Below, one piece after another: positions 13,176 through 20,945 of a stretch of 64,000 nt of DNA. Source of the DNA: Antedon mediterranea (lineage: Eukaryota > Echinodermata > Crinoidea > Comatulida > Antedonidae); contig NC_092676.1 of assembly GCF_964355755.1 (NCBI RefSeq), positions 24,782,288 through 24,846,287 of the forward strand, written 5' to 3'. Below the pieces are notes generated by a model. That model made no database searches. It was given only the letters and a program-made list of their open reading frames with translations, and was not told the DNA's origin. The number at the start of each line of letters is the position of its first letter. Positions within the stretch are counted from its first letter, which is position 1. The position numbers and the translations under genes are program-made.

Positions 13176-15097
13176 GTTTAAGCATAATTATACTGATTGC
13201 CGTTTCAATGCATCCGGGGTACATTGAAATACTTGAGTAGGCTAGTTAAGTTAATTAGCCTCCTCAAGGAAAATTACCAAAGTTTTTTTACTTTAGTAAT
13301 ACTGAATAACACCCATTACTTTCTTTTGACACCATTTTGGAAGTTTCAAGACTATTATTTTCATAATTATTATCCAAAAAAAAATTGTTTCAACGTGCCC
13401 CGGTCTCCCCACTATGTACTTGCCCCTCTTGAATATGATTGAAATCTCCTCGTATGACTTAAGTTGGTGGTTGGCCCATTAGTTGACTTTTAAAAGATTA
13501 TTTTATTTTGTAGTCGTCGTCGTCGTTCAATAACATAATTTAAAAGGTTAGCCTACCGTATATCTAAAAGAAGTTTCAAATCGTGAAAAATTGGAAACTC
13601 ATCGAATAGAACTCCACATTACGTCATGATTTTAAGGACGTTTTGGTCGTCGCAAAACAAAGAGCTCCTTAATACCGAGTGATGACCTCTGATAATATGT
13701 ATTTTGCAGAAATGATGTGTTTGATAAAACACAGCATTGATTTATAATTTTACTACAATCCATTACCATAAGTAATTATCAATTATAGAAAAGTTAAAAA
13801 ACCAACCTGGGTTAACAGTGATAGTGAAAAAACATTCTTCGCAGCTATTACTGTCAGCAAACCTTTCAAAAACCCTGGTCACACCTGGCTGAAATGTATC
13901 CCCTGATTGCGCGCTTCGTTCTGTTTTTACAACCCCTTCAGATTGCGTTATACTGGTTTCAGTCCACGTCACAACCTGATTTTGCCGTCGACCCTCTACG
14001 CTTGTTGATGAAGCACATGACACGCTTATTGCACCAGTTTCTGAAACAGGATAATGACTGTCTGATAATATTGTACGGCTGCGCGGTGAGTATATTAAAA
14101 AAGGTATTACACGAATTTCTTAATTATAAAAATTGAATATTGTTATTTAAGGTGTAAACGCATTTCTTTATGCAAATCGAATAGACTGTGAATCCATTGT
14201 ACTGTACCTATATCTGATTTTTTACGTTACGTTCATTTTTTTAACCTAGATTTTTATTTATCATATTGTGTTTATAATGGTCATTTCGTGACAACAATTT
14301 TGTACTTCTTTTAAAAGACTACATTGTTATATATCAACAAACCATGTCATTTTATTTAGGCCTATCAGTGGGATTTTTTTTTCAATTACCTGTGTCTGCA
14401 CTCACGCTGTCCTATATCACTCTGGTTATCATAGACTTTATTGACCGTTAATCAACGAACGAATGATACAAGATCCTTATTTTAACTTTTAAAGCTTCAT
14501 TATATTCAAGTTATGTTATATCCCCAAACTTGTTTCTGGATTTCCTCTATCTCGTCGCCTACAAATCGTTTTATAGTTACAACGCCTTCAGATTGCGTTA
14601 TACTGGTTTCAGTCCATGTCACAACCTGATGTTGCCGTCGACCCTCTACGCTTGTTAACAAATCATTGCTAGTGACCTATTCCAAGATTCCGTACTAAGA
14701 CTACGTTCACACTGATCCCGGTGTATGAACGTAGCCTAAGGGTTACGGCCGGTGGGAGCAACCTACTTTTTTAACCGTTGTGTACCTTATTTTTTGCCAA
14801 ATGTTCACCACATTCGATTCTTATTTATTCAGCAAAATTCATTATAAAATGTGCCCATTTTTTTTGCCGCGATATTGATAAGTGTTTAATTATTATGTTT
14901 GATTAATTTATAATAAAGTCTGTTTAGTTAAGGTTTATACGATAACGATATTATTTATTGTCATTTTAATGATGTACAAATGAAATTTGGTTGGTTTACA
15001 TTTTGATTTACATACAATGTATACGTATGGACAAACTAGTGTTGTCCAGTTAACTATTACACTTACCAGTCACCAGTGTTCCTGCAACTATCAGAAT
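102..15097 (-). CDS. Secreted HYR-repeat / C-type lectin protein (3' end outside window)
   Basis: Spliced gene on the minus strand. Coding exons in transcript order: 15067-15097, 13807-14040, 12373-12753, 6579-6821, 5860-6120, 5146-5385, 4556-4798, 3940-4182, 3370-3615, 2165-2410, 1731-1976, 1357-1602, 805-1050, 102-347. Together they give about 3.35 kb of coding sequence. From the second exon on, every exon starts and ends in phase 1, has GT/AG borders and holds one domain. The order is short hydrophobic leader, divergent HYR-like domain, C-type lectin domain, then 11 HYR domains. HYR domains have an immunoglobulin-like fold and occur in extracellular adhesion or recognition proteins; C-type lectin domains bind sugars or proteins. 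A secreted or cell-surface role is inferred from this make-up. No stop codon or transmembrane segment was found, so more exons should lie past the left edge. The start exon is uncertain. I do not recognise a specific named orthologue. Confidence 0.88.
805..1050 (-). CDS. HYR domain exon 10
   Basis: Starts DTEAPVFYTCPMDITV, with IIDNSGHHP, FTVGQTQVIYTASDGASN and a closing NCSFVITVLG. Exon borders are TTATCAG acceptor and GTATAG donor. Confidence 0.87.
1191..1325. mobile_element. MITE-like copy, TTCCCACT family
   Basis: Imperfect palindrome starting TTCCCACTGGGCGCAGCGCA and ending in the inverted form CGTAATGGGACC-like. The same family recurs at 3728-3880 and 45168-45420 with the core words CGCAACGCAAG and GACCAATCACAA. 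It lies in an intron of the HYR gene. No coding capacity is seen. Confidence 0.5.
1357..1602 (-). CDS. HYR domain exon 9
   Basis: Starts DDQSPVIHNCPANVTV, with ATDNSGEAP, SGDEFTIGFHTGNITAVD and a closing TCVFHILVEG. The acceptor is CTATTTTTCAG and the donor GTAATC. Confidence 0.87.
1731..1976 (-). CDS. HYR domain exon 8
   Basis: Starts DITAPVFRNCPQDLTG, with ATDNSGENP, LQIGFHLILFTAEDAAGN and a closing YCQFNITVLG. It has no ATG in a useful place but is open end to end in phase 1-1, 246 nt like five other exons of the array. Confidence 0.87.
2165..2410 (-). CDS. HYR domain exon 7
   Basis: Starts DEEHPEFTNCPTDIED, with STDNSGDAP, SGDNFYIGDTDVVYNSTDEA and a closing TCEFTITIIG. The acceptor TTAATAG is pyrimidine-poor but the frame and length match its neighbours. 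Confidence 0.87.
2667..3280 (-). mobile_element. 5'-truncated LINE copy with poly(A) tail
   Basis: The insertion runs on the minus strand and ends in a poly(A) tail, read as about 30 T on the plus strand from 2664. A 15-bp direct repeat, AATTGACAAGAATTT, flanks it at 2652-2666 and 3281-3295. The open frame at 2923-3267 encodes YNLRNIRNIIIPFCKT, YRLSFVPSIITHWNELN and a following LVEFKKLLQKS. This is the typical C-terminal tail of non-LTR retrotransposon polymerase proteins. A 25-bp unit near 2908-2955 is duplicated in tandem in its 3' UTR. It is a dead, 5'-truncated copy in a HYR-gene intron. Confidence 0.85.
3370..3615 (-). CDS. HYR domain exon 6
   Basis: Starts DDELPVFTYCPPDIHT, with VTDNSGLEP, SGSVFTIGSETVTYEATD and a closing TCAFDVITEG. 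A LINE fragment sits in the intron just downstream (2667-3280) and does not disturb the splice signals. Confidence 0.88.
3728..3880. mobile_element. MITE-like copy, TTCCCACT family
   Basis: Starts TTTCCATTTCTTGGACGCAACG and ends with the inverted GTTGCGCTGACACATTTGC region. The interior GGTCAA/CACAAG segments match the copies at 1191 and 45168. It is more diverged than the 45-kb copy. Confidence 0.4.
3940..4182 (-). CDS. HYR domain exon 5
   Basis: Starts DITPPVFSICPDDVTT, with ATDNSGESP in the middle, AVDSSNN and a closing ALCEFTITVIG. The phase 1 acceptor follows a pyrimidine tract and the donor is GTATGC. Confidence 0.87.
4556..4798 (-). CDS. HYR domain exon 4
   Basis: Starts DTEPPEIVSCPNTVTG, continues with DDNSNQ and QQFPLGVTTVQITATDDAG, and ends VICTFDVDING. 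The close match to the HYR pattern FPxGxTTVxxTATDxAG makes this one of the clearest members. Confidence 0.87.
5146..5385 (-). CDS. HYR domain exon 3, four-cysteine form
   Basis: A 240-nt phase 1-1 exon beginning DVVPPTITCGSDIS and ending DHCSFNIDIEG. It has two further cysteines at TVTCTPNSG and VVNCDATDPSGN. This is the four-Cys pattern seen in many canonical HYR domains, whereas most of its neighbours keep only two. It contains ATDN and DPSGN, close to consensus. Confidence 0.87.
5860..6120 (-). CDS. HYR domain exon 2, long form with extra cysteines
   Basis: At 261 nt this is the longest HYR exon. It begins DNETPVFDNCPTTDVV and ends AICTFDVIVRG. It carries extra cysteines in SIDCKVSDGCPGDV and DPYMCNLHA, suggesting additional disulfides in an otherwise normal HYR fold. 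Confidence 0.83.
6391..6532. mobile_element. Palindromic MITE, CTACACTATC family
   Basis: Ends in GTTTGATAGTGTAGAC with the matching inverted left end around CACTTTCAAACTTTATGTGAC. The interior keeps the ATGATGGCATATCACTGAC segment of the family. It lies in the HYR-gene intron just downstream of HYR exon 1. Confidence 0.6.
6579..6821 (-). CDS. HYR domain exon 1 of the array
   Basis: Encodes 81 residues in phase 1-1. Landmarks are PAPEMSNCPDTIKV at the start, SGDEFPVGMTTVTISSS in the middle and SVCTFVVHVQG at the end, the usual HYR Cys pair. The DNSG turn is replaced by SSTYGSA. It is separated from the lectin exon by a 5.5-kb intron filled with mobile elements. Confidence 0.85.
6873..7101. 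mobile_element. MITE with 30-bp terminal inverted repeats
   Basis: The left end GCCAATTTACACAGACGAGC and the right end, its reverse complement GCTCGTCTGTGTAAATTGGC, enclose about 230 bp. A second, incomplete copy lies at 29467-29590. The element contains a CCATGGAGGTATA palindrome also seen at 10572 and 59009. It is non-coding. Confidence 0.75.
7305..7545 (+). pseudogene. Decayed LINE reverse transcriptase fragment
   Basis: The frame reads VNDAINKLPMGKSPGFDG, LTGEHIRYASK, FFNAMISHGHV and VVLIPI. A frameshift follows, then NYRPIALACVMSK in another frame. GKSPGFDGLTxEH and NYRPIAL are hallmark reverse transcriptase motifs of non-LTR retrotransposons. No intact gene remains. The piece at 9360-9530 continues the same protein, so about 1.8 kb of other DNA now separates the two. 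Confidence 0.85.
7858..8670. repeat. Diverged direct repeat pair
   Basis: Segments near 7858-7950 and 8570-8670 share TATTCGGGCAAA-like starts, AATTCGATTTAATGGTCAAT-type middles and AACTCAACTTAATTAGTA ends, with many substitutions. They fall between the two halves of the LINE pseudogene and may belong to whatever inserted there. Confidence 0.4.
9360..9530 (+). pseudogene. LINE reverse transcriptase fragment, catalytic region
   Basis: Reads SKAFDRINNWTLYKKLINRG, TPYV, a stop, then LEFLCLGIPTN. KAFDRxNxWxLxKKLxxRGxP is the conserved block around the first catalytic Asp of non-LTR retrotransposon polymerases. In-frame stops show it is inactive. It is probably the downstream part of the copy that begins at 7305. 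Confidence 0.75.
9799..9853. repeat. Perfect 17-bp hairpin
   Basis: CGCCTGAAGGTGGCGCA at 9799-9815 is the exact reverse complement of 9837-9853, with a 21-base spacer. It is GC-rich in an AT-rich intron. It may be a tiny foldback element or its core. Confidence 0.7.
10240..11987. mobile_element. Mutator-like non-autonomous DNA transposon
   Basis: About 1.75 kb bounded by near-identical inverted ends that start GCGATTTTTTTTTCCGTACG and extend about 95-100 bp (10240-10340 and 11895-11987). The flanks carry a perfect 9-bp direct repeat, ATCCCGCCT, at 10231-10239 and 11988-11996. Long inverted ends with a 9-bp target duplication are the mark of Mutator-like (MULE) elements. No transposase frame is visible inside, only AT-rich DNA, so it is non-autonomous. 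The short frames in each end that read SPKRTDGGTLVRKKK are the inverted repeat, not a gene. Confidence 0.82.
10572..10602. repeat. CCATGGAGGTATA palindrome inside the MULE
   Basis: AACCATGGAGGTATA is followed within a few bases by its reverse complement. Related palindromes occur at about 6994-7024 and 59009-59038. It lies inside the Mutator-like element. Confidence 0.7.
12103..12172 (+). tRNA. tRNA-like sequence, probably pseudogene or SINE head
   Basis: It has a good pol III A box (TGGTCTAATGG) and B box (GTTCGAGTC). The T arm CCGAG-TTCGAGT-CTCGG pairs perfectly. The acceptor arm pairs poorly and the anticodon stem is imperfect around the loop ATATCAA. It looks tRNA-derived but is unlikely to be a working tRNA. 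Confidence 0.45.
12373..12753 (-). CDS. C-type lectin domain exon
   Basis: A 381-nt phase 1-1 exon encoding one complete C-type lectin-like domain of about 127 residues. Landmarks in order: TCQSG, GCFRL, a helix ending in YICG, LGELASVHS, AHDYIRD, AFIGLHK, WGWYDGTPVDF, LCTIM, MWEETSCDEKYKGVCK. The four core cysteines are present, plus an additional N-terminal pair typical of long-form domains. Classical calcium-dependent sugar binding uses EPN or QPD and WND; I see neither, so canonical mannose or galactose binding is unlikely. It lies between a divergent HYR-like exon and the main HYR array. Confidence 0.88.
13149..13175. repeat. (TA)n microsatellite
   Basis: A run of about 13 TA units in an intron of the HYR gene. 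Confidence 0.8.
13807..14040 (-). CDS. Divergent HYR-like domain exon
   Basis: Encodes 78 residues in a phase 1-1 exon. It keeps the HYR layout: an early Cys (SVSCASS), a mid-domain TWTE, then SGDTFQPGVTRV, which corresponds to the usual SGxxFxxGxTxV. It ends with CEECFFTITVNPG in place of the usual CxFxITVxG. The canonical DNSG and AxDxxGN motifs are missing, so it is a diverged member of the fold. Confidence 0.65.
14578..14657 (-). pseudogene. Partial duplicate of the HYR-like exon
   Basis: About 80 bp match 13928-14007 inside the divergent HYR-like exon with only a few differences, including CCTTCAGATTGCGTTATACT and the GTCGACCCTCTACGCTTGTT end. The duplicate stops mid-domain and has no splice signals, so it is a broken exon copy about 650 bp upstream in the gene. 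Confidence 0.75.
15067..15097 (-). CDS. Possible signal-peptide exon
   Basis: A 31-nt exon bounded by an AG acceptor and a GTAAGT donor. It reads ILIVAGTLVT plus one base, which joins in phase 1 to the next exon at 14040. The strongly hydrophobic stretch fits the core of a signal peptide. It enters in phase 0, so an upstream ATG exon is needed. One candidate is a 9-nt exon at 16404-16412 (ATG CGA GAG followed by GTAAAA), which would give MREILIVAGTLVT. That choice is a guess. Confidence 0.5.
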
Positions 15098-15171
15098 CTA
15101 AGAAGTAAAAAGTGAAAGACTATTAATGTAATAATTTATTTGATCTCTACAAGATAAGGACTGCATTTTAT

Positions 15172-15577
15172 CAAAGAACTTATAACACAAGAATCTCCTG
15201 TTCTTCAATTTGCATTCAAACACAGTATCGGAAGTACAGGGTTAAAAGGTCAAACTGGGCGACGCCATTTCACAGCATGGAGCAGCGCCCCCTCCAAACT
15301 AGGAAGTCAATTACTCTACCCCCTAGAGTATTAGCAGATCCCCTCTATGATTTTGACTTTCTAATTTGATGCGGGCGCCCTACTCCTCAGTCAATTACTC
15401 TATCCCCTCTAGAGCATTAGCAGATCCCCTCTATGATTTTGCCTTTCTAATTTGATGCGGGCGCCCTACTCCATGGCTCACAATGGCCCCACCCATAGCT
15501 CTATTCTATCCCACAATGCCTTTCGAAATTGTTACGCGCTTCGGACGAACAGGAGATTCTTGTGTCAAGTTCTTTGA
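15172..15577. mobile_element. Inverted-repeat element with 85-bp tandem duplication
   Basis: Arms of about 30 bp at 15172-15204 and 15547-15577 are inverted copies (ACACAAGAATCTCCTGTTC and its complement). Between them an 85-bp unit starting TCAATTACTCTACCCC is repeated at 15306 and 15391, unusually GC-rich for this area. It abuts the MITE at 15584. It is non-coding. Confidence 0.6.
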
Positions 15578-15583
15578 TTTTAT

Positions 15584-15845
15584 TCTTTAAAGATGTATTG
15601 CCATAAAAAATGAAAATTAATAAAATCAGATTTAAATAGGCCATTTTGCAGTTATTCACGTACTTAAAAGGATAAAAGAAAAGAAAAAAACCTTTTCTGA
15701 CAGACAATTTAAGTATATTTTTGCTTTAATTTTTTTTTTTTTGATCCAGTTTTAGTCAAAGTGAATAACTATTATGTGTCATTAAAAAGACATTCAAACA
15801 AAAAATTGGGGAAAAATATTTTAGGGAGGCAATACATCTTTAAAA
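15584..15845. mobile_element. MITE, AAAGATGTATTG family
   Basis: The ends TTTAAAGATGTATTG and CAATACATCTTTAAA are inverted repeats around about 260 bp. A second copy lies at 27806-28137 with the same ends and similar interior (GGTCAAAGTGxATAACTATTATGTG). A remnant of one end is at about 40300-40325. The open frame running in from 15501 is this repeat, not a gene. Confidence 0.75.
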
Positions 15846-17280
15846 AATATTATTTATAAAATAAATAATTGCATTCAAATTAAATTATAATTGTATATCA
15901 TACATTTATACACAAATATCATGTGTTTTAAAATATAGAAAATTATAAATATATCTGTATAAGAAGAAATTTTAAAAGAATATTCTACAAACATTCTAAA
16001 ATCGTCATTAACATATCTTATTTTGTGCGCTTCGTTACTTTTACGTTTCTTATCCTCTTTATATACAGTACACAGTAGGCCTATAAACTATAACATAGTT
16101 ATGGCAATATGACAAAAGATTTTTATAATTATATATGTATAAGGAAATAGATAAAAACATATTATTGAAAATGTTACGGATAGATATATTCTATGTAGTT
16201 TGATTTATTTAACAACATCTTTATACAGGATTACACAATCAGCTAAAAGAAAACCTGTGAAAAACTGTATAAATGGAAAGAATAAATGTGGGACGCACCC
16301 ACCAAAGAGAAAAAAAAAAACAACTTACCAAAATAAAATCCATTGCGTTTTATTCTATTCCTTCCATCCCATCCTATGGTCTTCTGAAAATTGTTTATTT
16401 TACCTCTCGCATTCTTAATCAACACAACCGCGGCGTAATATTGGAAATCAAACTATTGATTTTATACATAATTACACGATGAATAATTTAACTGCTTATT
16501 AATTATTATTATAACGCGAATGAACACCTACATAAAGCTAATAAAATATTATTTTAAAATCATAAGGCAAATTGATGAAAAAATGACAATGCTGTGGATG
16601 GATCTCAATAGAGATACAAAATAAAATAAGCAAAAAACTAAATCAAAACAGCCAGAAAAATTAGCAGAGCATTCGGGAAATTCTAGCCCTTCATCATTGC
16701 AAGTATAATATTATATTAATATATAATTTTTAATGAGATTTAATTACTTTGATTGGTTCACCGTGCTGAATTAATGCATTATATGAATGTGAGTAATTTA
16801 GAGAAAATGCTGGGTATTTAAATCTCGTTGGCTTAGGCCTTATAGTTTGCATAAACAATTGATCCAACTCTTCGGTGACCGATCAATACAGTATATTTGC
16901 TAATAATACCCACAGTATTGACGTAACCTACAATATTGTATCTTTCAACAAAAGACGTCAAAAGACTGCAGAAAAATAAAGACAATTTTCTGGGGTGTGG
17001 GTGAAGTTTGGGGTTTGCTTGTTCACATGACTTACGCATGATAAATGTGTGCACCTTCACATTTCACGGTGGTGGACCAGAATCCTGAAAAAAGTTCAAT
17101 TTATCTTTATTATGTTTTCACAAACAGGTATAAAAGGGGTGGAGGTGCTTAATGCAATTAACCCATCAACTTAACCCACCCAGCCTGTGATATTTCTTTT
17201 CGTACATAAGTTGGGGACCCCTCATGAAACGTCACAAAAACATGAATATTTTGCAAACGCTTTCCGCCGTCGAGCCGTCT

Positions 17281-17348
17281 GTACAGTCGAGTGGATTGGA
17301 CTATGGACTTTACATGTCGATGTATGGGGTTCGAATCCCATGAGCAAC
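17281..17348 (+). repeat. tRNA-derived sequence
   Basis: Contains a perfect B box in GGGGTTCGAATCCCATG and, upstream, GTCGAGTGGATTGGAC, which resembles the D-arm region of serine or leucine tRNAs. It is followed by CTTTTTAC. Arms do not pair well, so I call it a tRNA relic or SINE head. Confidence 0.4.
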
Positions 17349-18353
17349 TTCTTTTTACTTTAATTTAGTGAGACAGAGATTATTTAGAGGGTTAGGTTTA
17401 GTTATATTTAGGAAGTAGTTCGGCTATCTTTTACATATATGTACGGAAAAAATCGGGAGACCTAAAGAACCACAAGCTAATGGAATTAACACTTAAATTC
17501 ACTTTTAACAGCACATTGATCAATGCTGTAAAATTCGTATAGAAATTCAATCATAATTGAAAATCATTACGCAAAAAAAATATATACAATGTTAACTATA
17601 TACCATGTAATATTGTTGACTTATTGATTTGCCGCGTATTGCTTATCACTGTTGGTGGTGGTCGTTAATGGATACTCTTCTAACTAGAGGTTTATTTTAA
17701 CGACCCAGAAATTGTTCGATTGATATTTAGGGCTATCTTTATCTCTAAAACAAGTGCGTCAACCTATTAGTATTGATTCTTTTTTTGTTGTTGAAAAACA
17801 AACTTTGAGTGTGTAACGTTATTAATAATATTCAATCAATTTATTACTAAAAAGACAAAGAAGCCTAGATATAGCATAATTAGTACACACATCAATGGCC
17901 ATGACACGCAACAATTTGCAATCAACTATCTCTTTCTTTTCCTTGAAATATTAATTTACTTGTAATATTGTTATGTTTCCAACCTTATTATCTGAAGTTG
18001 TAAGAAATGTGTCCCATTTTACGCCAGGGCAGCCATGATAGAAGTTCATAATGTTTGTAATGCCTTCATAACTAAAAAGGCGCAGGAAGAAAATTAGTTC
18101 TATCAATCATACTGAGCACACCTAACTATCTACAGATAGATAGATAATAAAGACAGTATTCATTCTCACAAGACAATTTAAATTTTAAAAAAGTTATTGA
18201 AAAGAAGAATGATGAATACTAAGAGGTATACAACACAAAGGGGTCGGCAAAATTTGCGTTATTTGACGTTCTAAAGACTGATTTAAGACTCTTTGTTGTG
18301 GCTTGGGCTAGTTGAACGATGGACACCAGAACTTAACGCTTTCATGATGTTTA

Positions 18354-19486
18354 AAGGCCAACTCAGGCCCTGTTCAGACCCATGGCGTTAGACCGTTTTA
18401 GCGTACAACGTTACTATCAAGGTCACGTTACAAACCGCAGAGAAAAAAACGAGGTGTTCAGACCCATAGCGTACGATTATCGTTACAACGGAAGTACGTC
18501 ATTCAGGTTGTTTCTAGTTGCATATTCATGTGCTCTTACCCACGTGTTTTCATCATTATTTCCACTGTATTATAGGCCTAGATCTCAGCCCTACAATTAT
18601 GACAAAATTTGCCGTAAATAAAACATACCTCAGCATTTATTTAAGAAAAATATAGTAAAGCCAAATTTCTGTTTCTATTGTTTTTATTTTGTATTAAAAA
18701 ACATTTTCCCCAGGTTCTTGTGTTACGAAAATAAAGCAGGCCTTCTAATGATGAAGAAAAAATTGATTGTGATTAGTCTATCCAGTCCAGTCAAAAGATA
18801 TATATTCTTTGTTCCAGTCGGTTGAAAATAACCCTTAACTTGCTAATAAAAGGGACACAGCTCCCCTTGTTTGTTTACTGATTTTTTTAGGAGTTAGGGG
18901 GTTTTCAGCATTAAACTTGTCCAGTCTAGTCTGCCTTGTATGATGAATGAGTGACTTGATTGTCCCACGCTAGTTTTTAGCTTGAATGAAATGCGTGAAT
19001 GGCTCTAGGCCTAGCTAGGCCTAAAAGCGGATGGGATCGTAGTCCCTATGTTTAAATACAAGGTGCATGTATTATGTCATTTGTTAGAAAATATAATGGT
19101 AATCAGTTGATAATAGTTTGTAGCCTTTGTAACAGTTGTATTTGTAGTGTAGTTAGGCCTTATTTATTCTGGCCTTTTTGTTATTGAAATCCATCTAACA
19201 CATTGACGATACAAGATGTCAGCCTAGGTCAAACCTTGTTTCGCGTCATAACAGGAAACGTTCTGATTGGATACAACGTTGACTTACAGTAGCGTCGTAC
19301 GCTAAAACGGTACTATCAACCGTTTTCCACTACAACGCTACAACCGTTGTACGACGCGTTGTACGCTAATCCCCAACTGTTCAGACACACATTCTTTTAG
19401 CGTCGTACGCTAAAACGGTCTAACGCCATGGGTCTGAACAGGGCCTCAGACAGCGTCGTACGACGCTGTCTGAGTTGGCCTTCCTT
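18354..19486. mobile_element. DNA transposon-like element with long inverted ends
   Basis: The left end starts AAGGCCAACTCAGGCCCTGT and the right end is its inverse (ending CTGAGTTGGCCTT). Inside, GTTCAGACCCATGGCGTTAG and CGTTTTAGCGTAC recur in inverted order. The arms contain further nested palindromes (CAGCGTCGTACGACGCTG at about 19451). The interior of about 1 kb has no supported coding frame. Confidence 0.7.
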
Positions 19487-19639
19487 CCCTTGTTTAGGCG
19501 CCGTATTCGATAGTGTCTCTGTATTTCCAGACACGTCCTTAATTCCGCCGGTTAAGTTAGACAGGTTCCATTTCTCAAAAAAACGGCCTAGAAAACGAAT
19601 CAAGAAGCATTTTTGGGTAGAAGCTGGGATCCACTTGAT

Positions 19640-20340
19640 TTAGGATATTTTTTTGACCTCGTTGATTACAAATATGGCGGATCCCAAGCGAAATTTGGCC
19701 ATCTAAGCCCTTAATTTGCATAATTAAAAATGGCGGCCATTTTTTATAATTACCCTATATCTCGAGAACCACTAGTCACAGATAATTAATTTTGGTGTCA
19801 AAATGTTTTAAATATATGTTTTTATATTCACTTTAATGACACATTTTCTCAAAAAATTGATGCAAGTCGTATTTCTGACATTTTGACCTTTGACCTTGAT
19901 TTATCGTATCTCAGTAACCAATAATCGGAGAGACACGAAATAGGGCTCAAATTGTTCAGAAACTATACATTCATATTTATTATAATGAAATGTTTTTACA
20001 AAAAAATGGCCGATTCTACAACTATTGACCTTTGAACTATTAGTCAAATATAATAATATAATAATAATATAACTTTGAAAATTGTGGTCTTATGAATTTT
20101 TTTTTCTTTTTAAATTGTTTAAAACATGTGTGTTTCTATCCAGTCTAATGGCATATTTTGTACAAGAATGGCCGATAGTATGGTTATTGACCTTTTAACT
20201 ACAGCATAGGCCTACTGTATACTAAATATAATATAATTGCATAACTATGAAATTATTTATACATAATAATAATTAGTAAAATTATAAATTCACTGCCATC
20301 AAATATGATGTGTTATGATTTATATAGATTTAAAAAAAAA
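19640..20340. repeat. Diverged tandem repeats with TTGACCTTTGA words
   Basis: Segments around 19880, 20000 and 20160 repeat ATGGCCGATxxTA, TTGACCTTTxAACTA and TAATATAAT words with heavy divergence, suggesting an old tandem array of roughly 130-170 bp units. The first holds TGACCTTTGACCT (19884-19896), which matches a nuclear-receptor DR1 site. No gene is seen. Confidence 0.45.
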
Positions 20341-20379
20341 TTGGAATACGCAAGTTACATTTGTTGAAATTTGAAATTA

Positions 20380-20945
20380 CCTGCCATCAATATGATGGAG
20401 CATGATTATAGATTTTCTAAAATGTGAACATGTCAGCTACATTTAGAAATTCCTGCCATCAATATGATGGATTATGATTATAGATTTAAAAAAGAATTTG
20501 AACACGTAAGCTACATTTGAAAATTACCTGCCATCAATATGATGGATTATGATTACAGATTTAAAAAAGAATTTGAACACGTCAGCTACATTTGGAAATT
20601 TGGAAATTACCTGCCATCAATATGATGGATTATGATTGTATAGTACCTGCCATCAATATGATGGATTATGATTGTATAGTACCTGCCATCAATATAATGG
20701 ATTATGATTACAGATTTAAAAAAGAATTTGAACACGTCAGCTACATTTGGAAATTTGGAAATTACCTGCCATCAATATGATGGATTATGATTGTATAGTA
20801 CCTGCCATCAATATGATGGATTATGATTGTATAGTACCTGCCATCAATATGATGGATTATGATTGTATAGTACCTGCCATCAATATAATGGATTATGATT
20901 GTATAGTACCTGCCATCAATATGATGGATTATGATTGTATAGGTT
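20380..20945. repeat. Minisatellite, 37-bp unit with longer variant
   Basis: The core ACCTGCCATCAATATGATGG followed by ATTATGATTGTATAGT repeats about 12 times. Some units carry an added segment of about 50 bp containing TTTAAAAAAGAATTTGAACACG and GCTACATTTGGAAATT, so the array mixes short (about 37 bp) and long (about 85 bp) units. The repeated reading frames on both strands are a by-product of the array. Confidence 0.9.

Noticed and set aside
15501-15707. 68-codon frame on the minus strand with a hydrophobic stretch
   Set aside because: It spans the end of an inverted-repeat element and a MITE that recurs at 27806.
20380-20945. CRISPR-like array
   Set aside because: Repeats are tandem without unique spacers, and the window is clearly animal nuclear DNA.
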